A stretch of DNA of 7,363 bases from an uncultured Porphyromonadaceae bacterium (GTDB taxonomy: Bacteria; Bacteroidota; Bacteroidia; Bacteroidales; Muribaculaceae), in NCBI GenBank assembly GCA_900541835.1, contig UQLL01000040.1, positions 1 to 7,363 on the forward strand, read 5' to 3'. Below, piece by piece: positions 1-7,007 of the stretch. The position numbers and the translations under genes were made by a program. How positions within the stretch are numbered: the stretch's first letter is position 1; every line of letters begins with the position of its first letter. The notes under the pieces are model-generated. The model saw nothing but the letters and a program-made list of their open reading frames with translations, did not search any database and was not told where the DNA came from.

Positions 1-24
1 AAAGGCGTTCTTCCGTGAAATCGC

Positions 25-32
25 TAATTTTG
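25..32 (+). promoter_or_regulatory. Possible upstream -7 element (TAATTTTG)
   Basis: The bases TAATTTTG fit the Bacteroidota -7 consensus TAnnTTTG exactly. No clear TTG or TTTG lies about 19 bases upstream, though the window edge leaves little room to look. If active, transcription would begin near base 39, right at the stem-loop at 40-65, and would run into the first gene with a leader of about 120 bases. It could also belong to a small RNA, or be a chance match in AT-rich sequence. Confidence 0.3.
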
Positions 33-39
33 CACTTGC

Positions 40-75
40 CAGTTGAGAGTAGGCTTCTCTCACTGAAAAATTTTT
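40..75 (+). other. Stem-loop followed by A5T5
   Basis: Bases 40-43 plus 45-49 pair with 57-65, giving a 9-bp stem with one bulged T at 44 and a 7-base loop. AAAAATTTTT follows at 66-75. It could be the intrinsic terminator of a gene lying before the window, although five As separate the stem from the T run, which is not ideal. It could also be a structured 5' leader if the -7 element at 25-32 is used. The sequence alone does not decide. Confidence 0.4.
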
Positions 76-101
76 GAAAAAAATTTGCGCAGGATTTCTG
101 T

Positions 102-129
102 TTGATTCGAAAAAAACTTGTTACCTTTG
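102..129 (+). promoter_or_regulatory. Promoter of the GLUG-repeat protein gene
   Basis: The -7 element TACCTTTG at 122-129 matches TAnnTTTG. A TTG (within TTTG) sits at 102-104, leaving a 17-base spacer, slightly short of the usual 19-20. Transcription would start near 136, giving an untranslated leader of about 23 bases before the ATG at 159. The leader has no Shine-Dalgarno sequence and is A-rich just before the ATG, as is usual in this phylum. Confidence 0.65.
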
Positions 130-158
130 CGGTCAGCTAACTTCAACACCCGCAAAAT

Positions 159-3100
159 ATGCGAAAACTTTACTTATTCGTCGCGATGCTGCTCGTCGGC
201 TTCGCGCTGAGAGCCGAAGACCCGGCACTGTCGCTGCAGGGAAGCGGCACCGAGACCGACCCTTATCTCATCGGCACAGCCGTCGACCTGCTCGAACTGG
301 CCAACAAGTGCAATCCCGCAACCGTAGCTACCGCGCCCCACTACAAGGGCGTCTACTTCAAGATGACCGCCGACATCGACATGGCGGGAGTCTCCGACTT
401 CTACGGCATCGCCACCGCTCCGGCAGCGGCTGCTTCCAACGCCGGATATAACTTCGCCGGCATATTCGACGGTGACGGACACCGCGTCAGGAACCTGACC
501 GTCGACGGCATCAAGTTCGACGGCAACGGCAAGGCGCTCGTGACCTTCCCCGCCAACGGTTCACGCAAGTGGGTCGGGCTGTTCGGACGCCTATCGGAGG
601 GCGCCGTGGTGCGCAACGTCATCATTGACGCCTCCTGCTCTTTCACCGGCGCCACGTACGTGGGTGGCATAGCAGGTGAGGTGGCGGCCGGCGCAACGGT
701 CGAAAACTGCACCAACTACGGCTCCGCAACCGCCTACGGCATCAGGGTAGGCGGCATTGCCGGCGTGGTGACATCCACGAAGACGGGAAAGCCCGCCACT
801 GTGTCGGGATGCCTCAACGTCGGCTACGTGCGCAGCAACAACAGCGATGTCGGCGGCATTGTCGGCTACAGCTCTTTCGGCACAGTGGCCAACTGCGCCA
901 ACACAGGCACCGTCACCGCCTATAACTTCAACATCGTCACGCAGCCCAACACTCAGAAAAACGCCGGCGGCATCCTGGGCAACTGCTCCGCCGCCACCGT
1001 GACCGACTGCGTCAATTTCGGCACCGTAACCTGCGAGAAAGACCAGGCCGGCGGCATAGTCGGATACATGACAGTGAGCAGCGAAGTAGGCTCGCTGACG
1101 CGCTGCCTCAACGCCGGCTCAGTAAGCGGAGGCAACAACTTCTTGTGCGGCGCCATCATGGGCAACACCGTCACTTCCGCCGCCACCAGGATGACCAACT
1201 TCTCCGCCTGCCTCTACGACAACCAGATGATCAGTACCACCCAGCTGGCCGCCAACGGCGTCACCGCCGGCATGGAGGGCATAGTGCCCGTCACCACCAC
1301 CGCCCTTACCGGCTCCGCCACCCTCGACCTGCTCAACACCTGGTCCTTCGCCGAGGGTCGCTATCCGCTGCCGCAGGCACTGGTGAACAACTCCGACGTG
1401 CTCGTCGCCGCCGCCACCTTCATCCAGCTGCCCGAGGGCCAGGACGCCAACTGGGTCAGCTCGGCAGCCACGCTAAACTCCGCATCCGGCCTCAGCATGA
1501 GCCTGCCCGAGGGCAACTCGCTCTTCATCATCAGCGGTCGCACGCTTACTCCCAACCCCGGCGCCGGCATGGGCGCCGTTGCAGTAGAGCTTACCAACGG
1601 CTCGTTCAAGCGCCAGGTGGTGTTCACCACCTTCACCGTACCCTTCAGCGGCAACGGCACTGACTCCTCTCCCTTCATGCTCCGCACAAAAGCTGACTTC
1701 AAGACTCTGCACAACATCATCGCCAGCACCCGCTATGGCTTCCCCGGGCGCTTCTTCTCCCTCGACCAGGACGTGGACTTCGAGAACGACACCACCTTCC
1801 ACGGCGTCGCCTATATGCCCGGCAACGCCCTCCCCGTAGCCGCTTCCATACCCTACACCTGGCACTTCGACGGCGTCCTATATGGCCACGGCCACACCAT
1901 CAAGAACCTCAAGATCGACAACGTGCGCCGCGCCGCCGACGGCAAGTCGCTCGACCGCGCCGGAGGCTCCGCCCACAACACCGGCTTATTCTGCGCCCTC
2001 GGCGAGGGAGCACAGATCCGCGACCTCGTCCTCGACGCCTCCTGCTCCGTCACCGGTTACAACAACACCGGCTCCATAGCCGGACAGAACGTAGGCTACG
2101 CCGTCATCATGAACTGCCGCTCCGCAGCCTCCGTCACCGCATATAATCGCTGGGCCGGCGGCATCTTCGGCGCCACCCCCAACGCCTCCGGCACCTTCGA
2201 CACCCCCGCCCGAATCGAAAACTGCGTATTCTCCGGATCCCTGCTCACCAACTACGACTATGCAGGCGGCATAGCCGGATGGATGAAGCATAAGGATGCC
2301 GTGGTACAGAACTGCGCCAACACCGGTTCCGTCACCTCCCGCCACCTCGGTGACGCCGACGTGGACGCCTCCTCCCTGGCACGCGTGGCAGGAATCGTGG
2401 GCCAGAACAACGGCACCATCGAATCCTCCGCCAACTACGGGCCCGTCTTCATCGACGCCTCCGCCAAAGTCACATCCATCGACGGCGTAGGCGGCATAGC
2501 CGGCCAAAGCTCCAACTCCGGCGGATACCTCTCCTCCATCCACCATACTTTCAACGCCGGACAGGTCTACACCCGCACCGCCAACGAAGCCACCGCCGTC
2601 AAGGATATCGGCTCCATGCTCGGCTGGCGCTACTTCAGCACCGGCACTAACGATCTCAAGACGGGCGTCATGGCCGCCAATTACGCCGACACCACTCTCA
2701 GCGTCCAGGCCCTCGTGATAGGATTCCAGACCAACTGCAAGGACGAATCCTCCTGGCACGGCCTCTCCACTTCCGATCTCACCTCGGGCAACGAGATTGA
2801 CTCTCTGCGCAACTACTTCGTATTCCGGCAGAACTACTATCCCATGCCCGCAGTGCTGGCGCAGAATCCCGACGTACAGGCTGCCGCCTGCACATTCTTC
2901 CGCCTTCCCGCCGGCGAAAGCATCCGCCTCATCACCCAGCGCGAGTCCGCGCCCTTCAACACTGTCATGCCACTGACCGGCAGTCTCGCCTACGGCACCG
3001 TCTTCTATCTGGGTGACAACCGCCTGCGCATGCACAACGAGATGGGCAGCGACGTCCTCACCCTACGCAACGGCACCTACTTCAACGTCTATCCCCTCTA

Positions 3101-3278
3101 CAAGACAGCCACTTCTGCCGTCATGGACATCGCCGACCTCGCCGACCCCGTAGTCGCCACCCGCTACTACACCACCGACGGACGCACTATCGCCGCTCCG
3201 GCTCCGGGCACCACCGTCATCGCCGTCTCCACCACCGCCTCCGGCCGCACTCGCGCTGTCAAGACCGTAATCCGATGA
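159..3278 (+). CDS. Secreted GLUG-repeat protein with two tandem modules
   Basis: This is a 1039-residue exported protein of unknown exact role, probably on the cell surface or released. Residues 1-19 form a signal peptide (basic MRK start, hydrophobic core, likely cut after ALRA). The rest is rich in GLUG-type repeats of the form (V/A)GGIxG followed about ten residues later by an NC...G-V pattern. They begin near residues 168, 197, 231, 269 and 297, and again near 637, 666, 702, 743 and 777. Such repeats occur in large bacterial surface proteins and in some IgA-protease-like proteins and probably stack as beta-structure. I see no catalytic motif. Residues 28-497 and 498 to about 985 are two copies of one module. 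The last 37 residues (1003-1039; YYTTDGR, then PAPGTTVIAVS, ending KTVIR) resemble a Bacteroidota C-terminal sorting tail, but loosely. The ATG fits the signal peptide and the promoter just upstream. The gene has its own promoter and terminator and converges on the Crp/Fnr gene. An adhesin or glycan-interacting role is inference. Confidence 0.9.
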   Translation: MRKLYLFVAMLLVGFALRAEDPALSLQGSGTETDPYLIGTAVDLLELANKCNPATVATAPHYKGVYFKMTADIDMAGVSDFYGIATAPAAAASNAGYNFAGIFDGDGHRVRNLTVDGIKFDGNGKALVTFPANGSRKWVGLFGRLSEGAVVRNVIIDASCSFTGATYVGGIAGEVAAGATVENCTNYGSATAYGIRVGGIAGVVTSTKTGKPATVSGCLNVGYVRSNNSDVGGIVGYSSFGTVANCANTGTVTAYNFNIVTQPNTQKNAGGILGNCSAATVTDCVNFGTVTCEKDQAGGIVGYMTVSSEVGSLTRCLNAGSVSGGNNFLCGAIMGNTVTSAATRMTNFSACLYDNQMISTTQLAANGVTAGMEGIVPVTTTALTGSATLDLLNTWSFAEGRYPLPQALVNNSDVLVAAATFIQLPEGQDANWVSSAATLNSASGLSMSLPEGNSLFIISGRTLTPNPGAGMGAVAVELTNGSFKRQVVFTTFTVPFSGNGTDSSPFMLRTKADFKTLHNIIASTRYGFPGRFFSLDQDVDFENDTTFHGVAYMPGNALPVAASIPYTWHFDGVLYGHGHTIKNLKIDNVRRAADGKSLDRAGGSAHNTGLFCALGEGAQIRDLVLDASCSVTGYNNTGSIAGQNVGYAVIMNCRSAASVTAYNRWAGGIFGATPNASGTFDTPARIENCVFSGSLLTNYDYAGGIAGWMKHKDAVVQNCANTGSVTSRHLGDADVDASSLARVAGIVGQNNGTIESSANYGPVFIDASAKVTSIDGVGGIAGQSSNSGGYLSSIHHTFNAGQVYTRTANEATAVKDIGSMLGWRYFSTGTNDLKTGVMAANYADTTLSVQALVIGFQTNCKDESSWHGLSTSDLTSGNEIDSLRNYFVFRQNYYPMPAVLAQNPDVQAAACTFFRLPAGESIRLITQRESAPFNTVMPLTGSLAYGTVFYLGDNRLRMHNEMGSDVLTLRNGTYFNVYPLYKTATSAVMDIADLADPVVATRYYTTDGRTIAAPAPGTTVIAVSTTASGRTRAVKTVIR
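240..3111 (+). repeat. Intragenic tandem duplication (two modules)
   Basis: Unit 1 covers about 240-1649 (residues 28-497) and unit 2 about 1650-3111 (residues 498-985). Each starts with G(S/N)GT-(D/S)(D/S)P(Y/F), followed by an F.G(I/V)(F/L)(D/Y)G.GH....NL..D stretch and G(L)F..L.EGA..R...(I/L)DASCS. Then come GLUG repeats, then Y(P)xPxxLxxNxDVxxAAxTFxxLPxG. DASCS lies at residue 157 in unit 1 and 626 in unit 2, a period of 469. The 14 bases encoding its core (627-640 and 2034-2047) are identical. Unit 2 is about 20 residues longer in its latter part. Confidence 0.85.
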
Positions 3279-3315
3279 TGGCCACGTATCAATAGGGACA
3301 TCATTCCGAATGACA

Positions 3316-3355
3316 TCGGCCGCGCCAGTTTTTATGTTGGCGCGGCCGACTTTTT
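3316..3355 (+). terminator. Intrinsic terminator of the GLUG-protein gene
   Basis: Bases 3316-3327 (TCGGCCGCGCCA) pair perfectly with 3338-3349 in a 12-bp GC-rich stem with a 10-base loop. C and then TTTTT follow at 3351-3355. It lies 37 bases after the stop codon of the GLUG-protein gene. On the minus strand it sits 19 bases beyond the Crp/Fnr stop but has no T run after the stem, so it serves mainly the plus-strand gene, with possible weaker two-way use between these convergent genes. Confidence 0.93.
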
Positions 3356-3374
3356 CCGAATGCCGTGGGCATTA

Positions 3375-4067
3375 TTATTCCGCATTCTCTCCCTCCTGGC
3401 GACCGTCGGCGTCGGAAAGCTTGCCTGCGGACTTAATCTTGTACGCCTCCATCTCCCGACGGCGCAGTATGGAAAGCATCTGGGGAGTCATGCTGAGGTA
3501 CTGCGCTATCACCTTCAGCGGTATGTGACGGCTCAGGACGTAGGGCGAAAGATACTCCAGGATTTTGCTTCGCTTGCTCCAGAAAGTGTCATAGCGTTCC
3601 CGGGGTGTGGATAGCGCCCGGCGCAGGTAGTAGTCCTCGAGGCTGTAGAACTGGTGGCGCAGGCAGTGGAGCTCCACGCGCATGAGGTCGGGATGCCTCT
3701 CCTGGAGCCTGATCCAATTTCTGTGCTCGATTTTCCAGCCGTAGCTGTCGGAAAGGGCCTCAAGGCGGAAAATCCCAGCCTTGCCCGCGATGATGCTGTG
3801 GAAGGAGGTGAAGATGGCACCGCCTCCGTCGAAGAAAAGAGTGTCCACCTTGCCATTCTTCATGAACATGATGCGATGTAGCCCCTTGGCTACGAAAATC
3901 CATTCCTGGCACAGCTGGCCTTGCTCGACTATCACTTCTTTCTTGCGGCATGTCCACGCAGTGGCGGCCTGCTCGAGGGCCATGAGAGCCTGGTTCGAGC
4001 ACCGTGGATATTGACGGAGTATGATTTCGCGAAGTGTCCATTCGTCTTCGGCTACGTTGTTTTTCAT
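3375..4067 (-). CDS. Crp/Fnr-family transcriptional regulator
   Basis: This is a 230-residue protein, the usual size for the family. Residues about 25-130 form the N-terminal beta-barrel sensor (IVEQGQLCQEWIFVAKG is the typical start of a cyclic-nucleotide-binding-like fold). A linker helix follows, and about 180-207 (IPLKVIAQYLSMTPQMLSILRR) is the helix-turn-helix that reads DNA. The phosphate-binding stretch of true cAMP binders (FGE...RxA) is replaced by FDGGGAIFTSFHSI, so cAMP binding is unlikely. No cysteine cluster suggests an Fnr-type iron-sulfur sensor. The ligand is unknown. A longer reading frame starts at a TTG (4115), but that TTG lies inside a perfect -7 promoter element and would not be in the mRNA, so I start at the ATG at 4067, 16 codons later. 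It is divergent from the adhesin-like gene across a palindromic site, and local or self regulation is a reasonable inference. Confidence 0.92.
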   Translation of the reverse strand: MKNNVAEDEWTLREIILRQYPRCSNQALMALEQAATAWTCRKKEVIVEQGQLCQEWIFVAKGLHRIMFMKNGKVDTLFFDGGGAIFTSFHSIIAGKAGIFRLEALSDSYGWKIEHRNWIRLQERHPDLMRVELHCLRHQFYSLEDYYLRRALSTPRERYDTFWSKRSKILEYLSPYVLSRHIPLKVIAQYLSMTPQMLSILRRREMEAYKIKSAGKLSDADGRQEGENAE

Positions 4068-4112
4068 GGCGGTGTTCGGGGTGGTTGGGTGTTTTCTATG
4101 CTTACAGTTGTG

Positions 4113-4120
4113 CAAATATA
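4113..4120 (-). promoter_or_regulatory. -7 element for the Crp/Fnr-type regulator gene
   Basis: On the minus strand these bases read TATATTTG, an exact TAnnTTTG match. No good TTG is found at the expected -33 distance; only a GTTTAC-like stretch lies there. Transcription would begin around 4105, leaving a leader of roughly 40 bases before the ATG at 4067. The weak -33 suggests low basal activity or dependence on an activator. Confidence 0.6.
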
Positions 4121-4157
4121 ATATAAAATGGCTGTAAACGGTTGTCGTGTACGGCAG

Positions 4158-4177
4158 TTCTTAAACGGGTTTAAGAA
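4158..4177. promoter_or_regulatory. Perfect 20-bp palindrome, candidate operator
   Basis: TTCTTAAAC and GTTTAAGAA form exact 9-bp inverted arms around a central GG. The site is in the 211-bp divergent region, 7 bases upstream of the -33 TTG of the adhesin-like gene and about 37 bases upstream of the regulator's -7 element. Its size and symmetry suit a dimeric helix-turn-helix protein such as the adjacent Crp/Fnr member. It does not match the E. coli Crp (TGTGA-N6-TCACA) or Fnr (TTGAT-N4-ATCAA) sites. TAAACGG also occurs alone at 4135-4141, perhaps a half-site. Confidence 0.6.
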
Positions 4178-4184
4178 AAACATG

Positions 4185-4214
4185 TTGCGGAGATTTATTT
4201 TACGTCTAACTTTG
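4185..4214 (+). promoter_or_regulatory. Promoter of the adhesin-like protein gene
   Basis: TTG at 4185-4187, a 19-base spacer and TAACTTTG at 4207-4214 make a textbook Bacteroidota promoter. Transcription would start near 4221, leaving a leader of about 58 bases with no Shine-Dalgarno sequence. A weak stem (GAGTC at 4240-4244 with GACTC at 4254-4258) lies in the leader. The palindrome just upstream is placed where an activator could act. Confidence 0.85.
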
Positions 4215-4278
4215 CCATCGGTCGCAAGGCTGTTTCGCCGAGTCGACCACACAGACTCACCTTCATAAACATAACTGT

Positions 4279-6873
4279 ATGAATAGATTCAGAACGCTCC
4301 ACTTGCTCTTCGCCGGCATGGCCCTGCTCGGCGTCGCCACGCCTGTGGCAGTGGCGGCTCAGGGCGCTCCCACGCAGTCCTCCCGCTACGCGGCCGCCGA
4401 CAGCGTCCCGGCCAATCCGGCCATCACGGCCGTGGCCGACCCCGGCAAGGAACCCTACGTGACGCTAAAGCTCACTGTGCCGACCAAGGACAAGAAGGGA
4501 AATCCCGTGTCCGAAATCACCAAAATGACCCTCTACCGCGCTAACGCAGTCTACAAGACGTTCGTGCCACAGCCGGGACAGGCCTCCATAACCTACGTCG
4601 ATACGGTGACCGACAACCACAAGTCGTATACATACGGCGTCATGGCCACCAATAAGTTTGGCAACAGTTCGCGCGTCAGCAAGAGCGTGTACGTGGGCCA
4701 GCAGAAGCCCAGGAAGCCGGACGTGGCCATCATTACCCCCGACTACGCCGACCACCGCAAGGCGTCCGTGGCATGGGTGCCGCCCACGCACGATGCCGGG
4801 AACCTGCCCATAGACGCATCCACGCTCACGTACCGAGTCCTACTGCGCGATTACGCCGGCAATACGACTGTGCTCCAGAGCGCCACCAGGGAGTGCTCGT
4901 GCGACATCAACTATACCGGCGATGGCTACAGCTTGTTCTCGGTGCAGGTCTATGCCTCCAATGTGGCCGGCGAGGGTGCCGTGTGCAACTCGTCAAACCG
5001 CGTATTCCTCGGCGACCCCATATCGGCAAACATGGCCGAGTCATTCGCCGGAGGCAAGACTGTGGAGCCCCTGTTCACCGGATACCAGGCAGGCACGTCC
5101 CCTCTTTCGTGGGTCGTCAGCACCGACGAGGCCATCCCCGGCATCGGATCCTGCGACAATGACAACGGTTTCCTGGCTGTCCTCGGAAGCAAGAACAACA
5201 TCGGGCTGGTTTCAACAAACTATATCGATGTGGCAAAGTTCGCTCATCCCTACGCGTCCATGCAGCTGTACAAGACGCCCGGACAGCCGGCAGTGGAGCT
5301 GCAGATAGCCGCATCCACCGATTCCGTGGCACACGTCATCAAGACCATCGACCTCAGGCAGCTCCCCGACTTGGGATGGAACGCCGTCTCGGCCGACCTC
5401 TCGGACTTCAGGGGAAAGCTCCCGCAGCTGACCCTGCGCGTCCTCTTCAAGGAGGACGGCGCACGGTTCTACGTCGACAACCTGCGTGTCGGCGACGCCC
5501 CGGCCGCCGACCTCGGCATCGCCGCAATAGAAAAGCTCGACAACGTGCAGCTCGGCACCATAGATTCCGTGAGCGCCGTCGTGACGAACTATTCGGCTGC
5601 CCCGTCGGCTCCTTACACGATCGAACTCTTGCGCAACGGAGCCGTTGTCTCCACCCGGGAGATGTCTCCCATGGCGCCGTTCGCTTCGCAGAAAGTCCAT
5701 TTGTGCCACAGCATCAGCCCAATGAGCGCCGACTCGCTGTTCACCTTCTCCATGCGCCTGTCCATGGACGGTGACTCCGACCCCGCCAACAACGCAACCG
5801 AAGCTTTCACCGTGACGGCCGTCCGGTCGCCGCTGCCTGCCGTCACGGCGCTCGCCTCGCACTCCGCATCCTCCATCGACATCACTTGGAATGCCCCCGA
5901 CATGGACCGCATGCCCGCGCAGAAGGTGTCAGAGGGATTCGAGGATTACACTTCCTTCTCCGGGAACTTCGGCCAGTGGCTCAACATCGACGGAGACGGA
6001 CGCAATGTCGGCGGCTTCTCCATCAACAACGAGAAACTGCCCGTCACGGGTCCCCAGGCATTTTTCGTCATGGACGTCGCCAAGTATCCCACATTCACAT
6101 CGACATTCCTATTCGCCCGTCCCGGCGGCGGATCCAAGTTCGCCTCCAGCCTATACACCAACGACGGCAAACCAGCGGACGACTGGCTGATCTCTCCCGA
6201 ACTCAACGGATGCGAGCAGGCCATCGAAATGTACGTGCTCGGATACTTCAACTTCAAGACCATCTGGCAGGTGATGTATTCGACCACGGGACGCGACACC
6301 GCCGACTTCCGTGTACTCGCCGACGGCAGCTATAGCAGCACTTGGAAGAAATTCAGTTACACGCTGCCCGAAGGCGCCAGGTACTTCGCCATCCACGCAA
6401 ACCACGTGGGACCAGGCTCCTCCGGCCCCGCGTCGCCACTCTTATGCGTGGACGACATAAGCTACATCCCCGCAGGCAAGGGCCCGGGCACACTCGTCGG
6501 ATACAACGTATACGTCGACGACAAGTTGCTCACCCCGACCCCGATAGCCGCCACATCTTTCAAGGCGACCAAGCCTGACGGAGCCCTTGCCTACAAGGTG
6601 ACCGCCGTGTACGACCGCGGCGAGTCCATGCCCGTGACCATCGACGCCACCGGCAGTGCCGCGATGCACTCCGGAGAAGATGTCCAGGTACGGGGCGCCG
6701 AGGGGGCGGTCATCATATCCGCCCCGCAGGATACCATGGCCGAAGTCTATAGCCTCCAGGGCGCCATCGTGGCCCGTAAGGCCATTGTCGCAGGGACAAA
6801 CCGCATTGACATCGCTCCGGACTTCTATATAGTGAGAATTGGCTCCGTAACCGAAAAGGTGGTCGTACGATAA
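4279..6873 (+). CDS. T9SS-exported modular adhesin-like protein
   Basis: This is an 864-residue exported protein, likely on the surface or secreted, with no visible catalytic site. Residues 1 to about 27 are a signal peptide ending AVAA. Next come two fibronectin type III-like domains (about 49-140, ending YGVMATNKFGNSS; and about 144-245, with SVQVYASNVAGEG). A jelly-roll-like domain follows (about 246-405, ending RFYVDNLRVGD), then a CARDB-like beta-sandwich (about 409-514, with PANNATEAF). A cleaved-adhesin/choice-of-anchor-J domain spans about 551-730 (EGFEDY, DDWLISPEL at 635, LCVDDISYIP at the end). It sits inside a split FnIII domain (517-548 plus 735-790). The tail at about 800-864 (EVYSLQGAIV, GTNRIDIAPDFYIVRI, KVVVR) is a T9SS type A sorting signal. 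Similar domains occur in gingipain adhesin regions of Porphyromonas, but no protease domain is present here. The ATG fits the promoter and the signal peptide. Protein or glycan binding is inference from domain type. Confidence 0.9.
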   Translation: MNRFRTLHLLFAGMALLGVATPVAVAAQGAPTQSSRYAAADSVPANPAITAVADPGKEPYVTLKLTVPTKDKKGNPVSEITKMTLYRANAVYKTFVPQPGQASITYVDTVTDNHKSYTYGVMATNKFGNSSRVSKSVYVGQQKPRKPDVAIITPDYADHRKASVAWVPPTHDAGNLPIDASTLTYRVLLRDYAGNTTVLQSATRECSCDINYTGDGYSLFSVQVYASNVAGEGAVCNSSNRVFLGDPISANMAESFAGGKTVEPLFTGYQAGTSPLSWVVSTDEAIPGIGSCDNDNGFLAVLGSKNNIGLVSTNYIDVAKFAHPYASMQLYKTPGQPAVELQIAASTDSVAHVIKTIDLRQLPDLGWNAVSADLSDFRGKLPQLTLRVLFKEDGARFYVDNLRVGDAPAADLGIAAIEKLDNVQLGTIDSVSAVVTNYSAAPSAPYTIELLRNGAVVSTREMSPMAPFASQKVHLCHSISPMSADSLFTFSMRLSMDGDSDPANNATEAFTVTAVRSPLPAVTALASHSASSIDITWNAPDMDRMPAQKVSEGFEDYTSFSGNFGQWLNIDGDGRNVGGFSINNEKLPVTGPQAFFVMDVAKYPTFTSTFLFARPGGGSKFASSLYTNDGKPADDWLISPELNGCEQAIEMYVLGYFNFKTIWQVMYSTTGRDTADFRVLADGSYSSTWKKFSYTLPEGARYFAIHANHVGPGSSGPASPLLCVDDISYIPAGKGPGTLVGYNVYVDDKLLTPTPIAATSFKATKPDGALAYKVTAVYDRGESMPVTIDATGSAAMHSGEDVQVRGAEGAVIISAPQDTMAEVYSLQGAIVARKAIVAGTNRIDIAPDFYIVRIGSVTEKVVVR

Positions 6874-6894
6874 CCACTTGGCAGCATCACGACG

Positions 6895-6925
6895 AAAGCG
6901 GCACGCCCCGGGGCGTGCCGCTTTT
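6895..6925 (+). terminator. Intrinsic terminator of the adhesin-like gene
   Basis: AAAGCGGCACGCCCC (6895-6909) is followed directly by its exact reverse complement (6910-6924), a 15-bp palindrome that folds into a GC-rich hairpin ending in TTTT. It lies 21 bases after the stop codon. The A and T flanks are symmetrical, so it could work in both directions. It separates this gene from the rRNA control region. Confidence 0.93.
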
Positions 6926-6961
6926 ACTGCGTCAGTCTCACAGGAGAAAAACAGGGCGGTG

Positions 6962-6981
6962 AAAAATTAACAAAAATTAAC
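6962..6981 (+). promoter_or_regulatory. A-rich 10-bp tandem repeat upstream of the rRNA promoter
   Basis: AAAAATTAAC occurs twice head to tail (6962-6971 and 6972-6981), about 80 bases before the rRNA -33 element. The 10-bp period puts the A-tracts on one face of the helix, which favours DNA bending. UP-like activation is possible, but the distance is larger than for a classic UP element. No function is shown by sequence alone. Confidence 0.4.
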
Positions 6982-7007
6982 AAACACTGCTAAAGCATTG
7001 AAAATTC

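Noticed and set aside
74..451. 125-codon plus-strand frame overlapping the start of the GLUG gene
   Set aside because: It starts upstream of the promoter -7 element and becomes an Arg/His-rich out-of-frame reading of the GLUG gene, so it is a shadow.
627..2047. GLUG repeats considered as a CRISPR-like or DNA-level array
   Set aside because: The periodicity is in the protein. The DNA repeats are not regular in length or identity and lie inside an intact reading frame.
1986..3035. 349-codon open frame on the minus strand inside the GLUG gene
   Set aside because: Its product is a low-complexity Gly/Ala/Val-rich antisense reading of the GLUG repeats, with no recognisable domain. The plus-strand frame has a signal peptide, motifs and a promoter.
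3302..3312. Small palindrome CATTC-C-GAATG
   Set aside because: Five-base arms after a stop codon are expected by chance; it is mentioned only because part of it is the direct repeat beside the terminator.
3359..3373. 6-bp hairpin AATGCC-GTG-GGCATT just after the regulator stop codon
   Set aside because: The stem is short and no T run follows on the minus strand, so it is not supported as a terminator.
5212..5862. 216-codon minus-strand frame inside the adhesin-like gene
   Set aside because: It is a Gly/Arg/His-rich shadow of a well-supported gene, with no promoter or motif.
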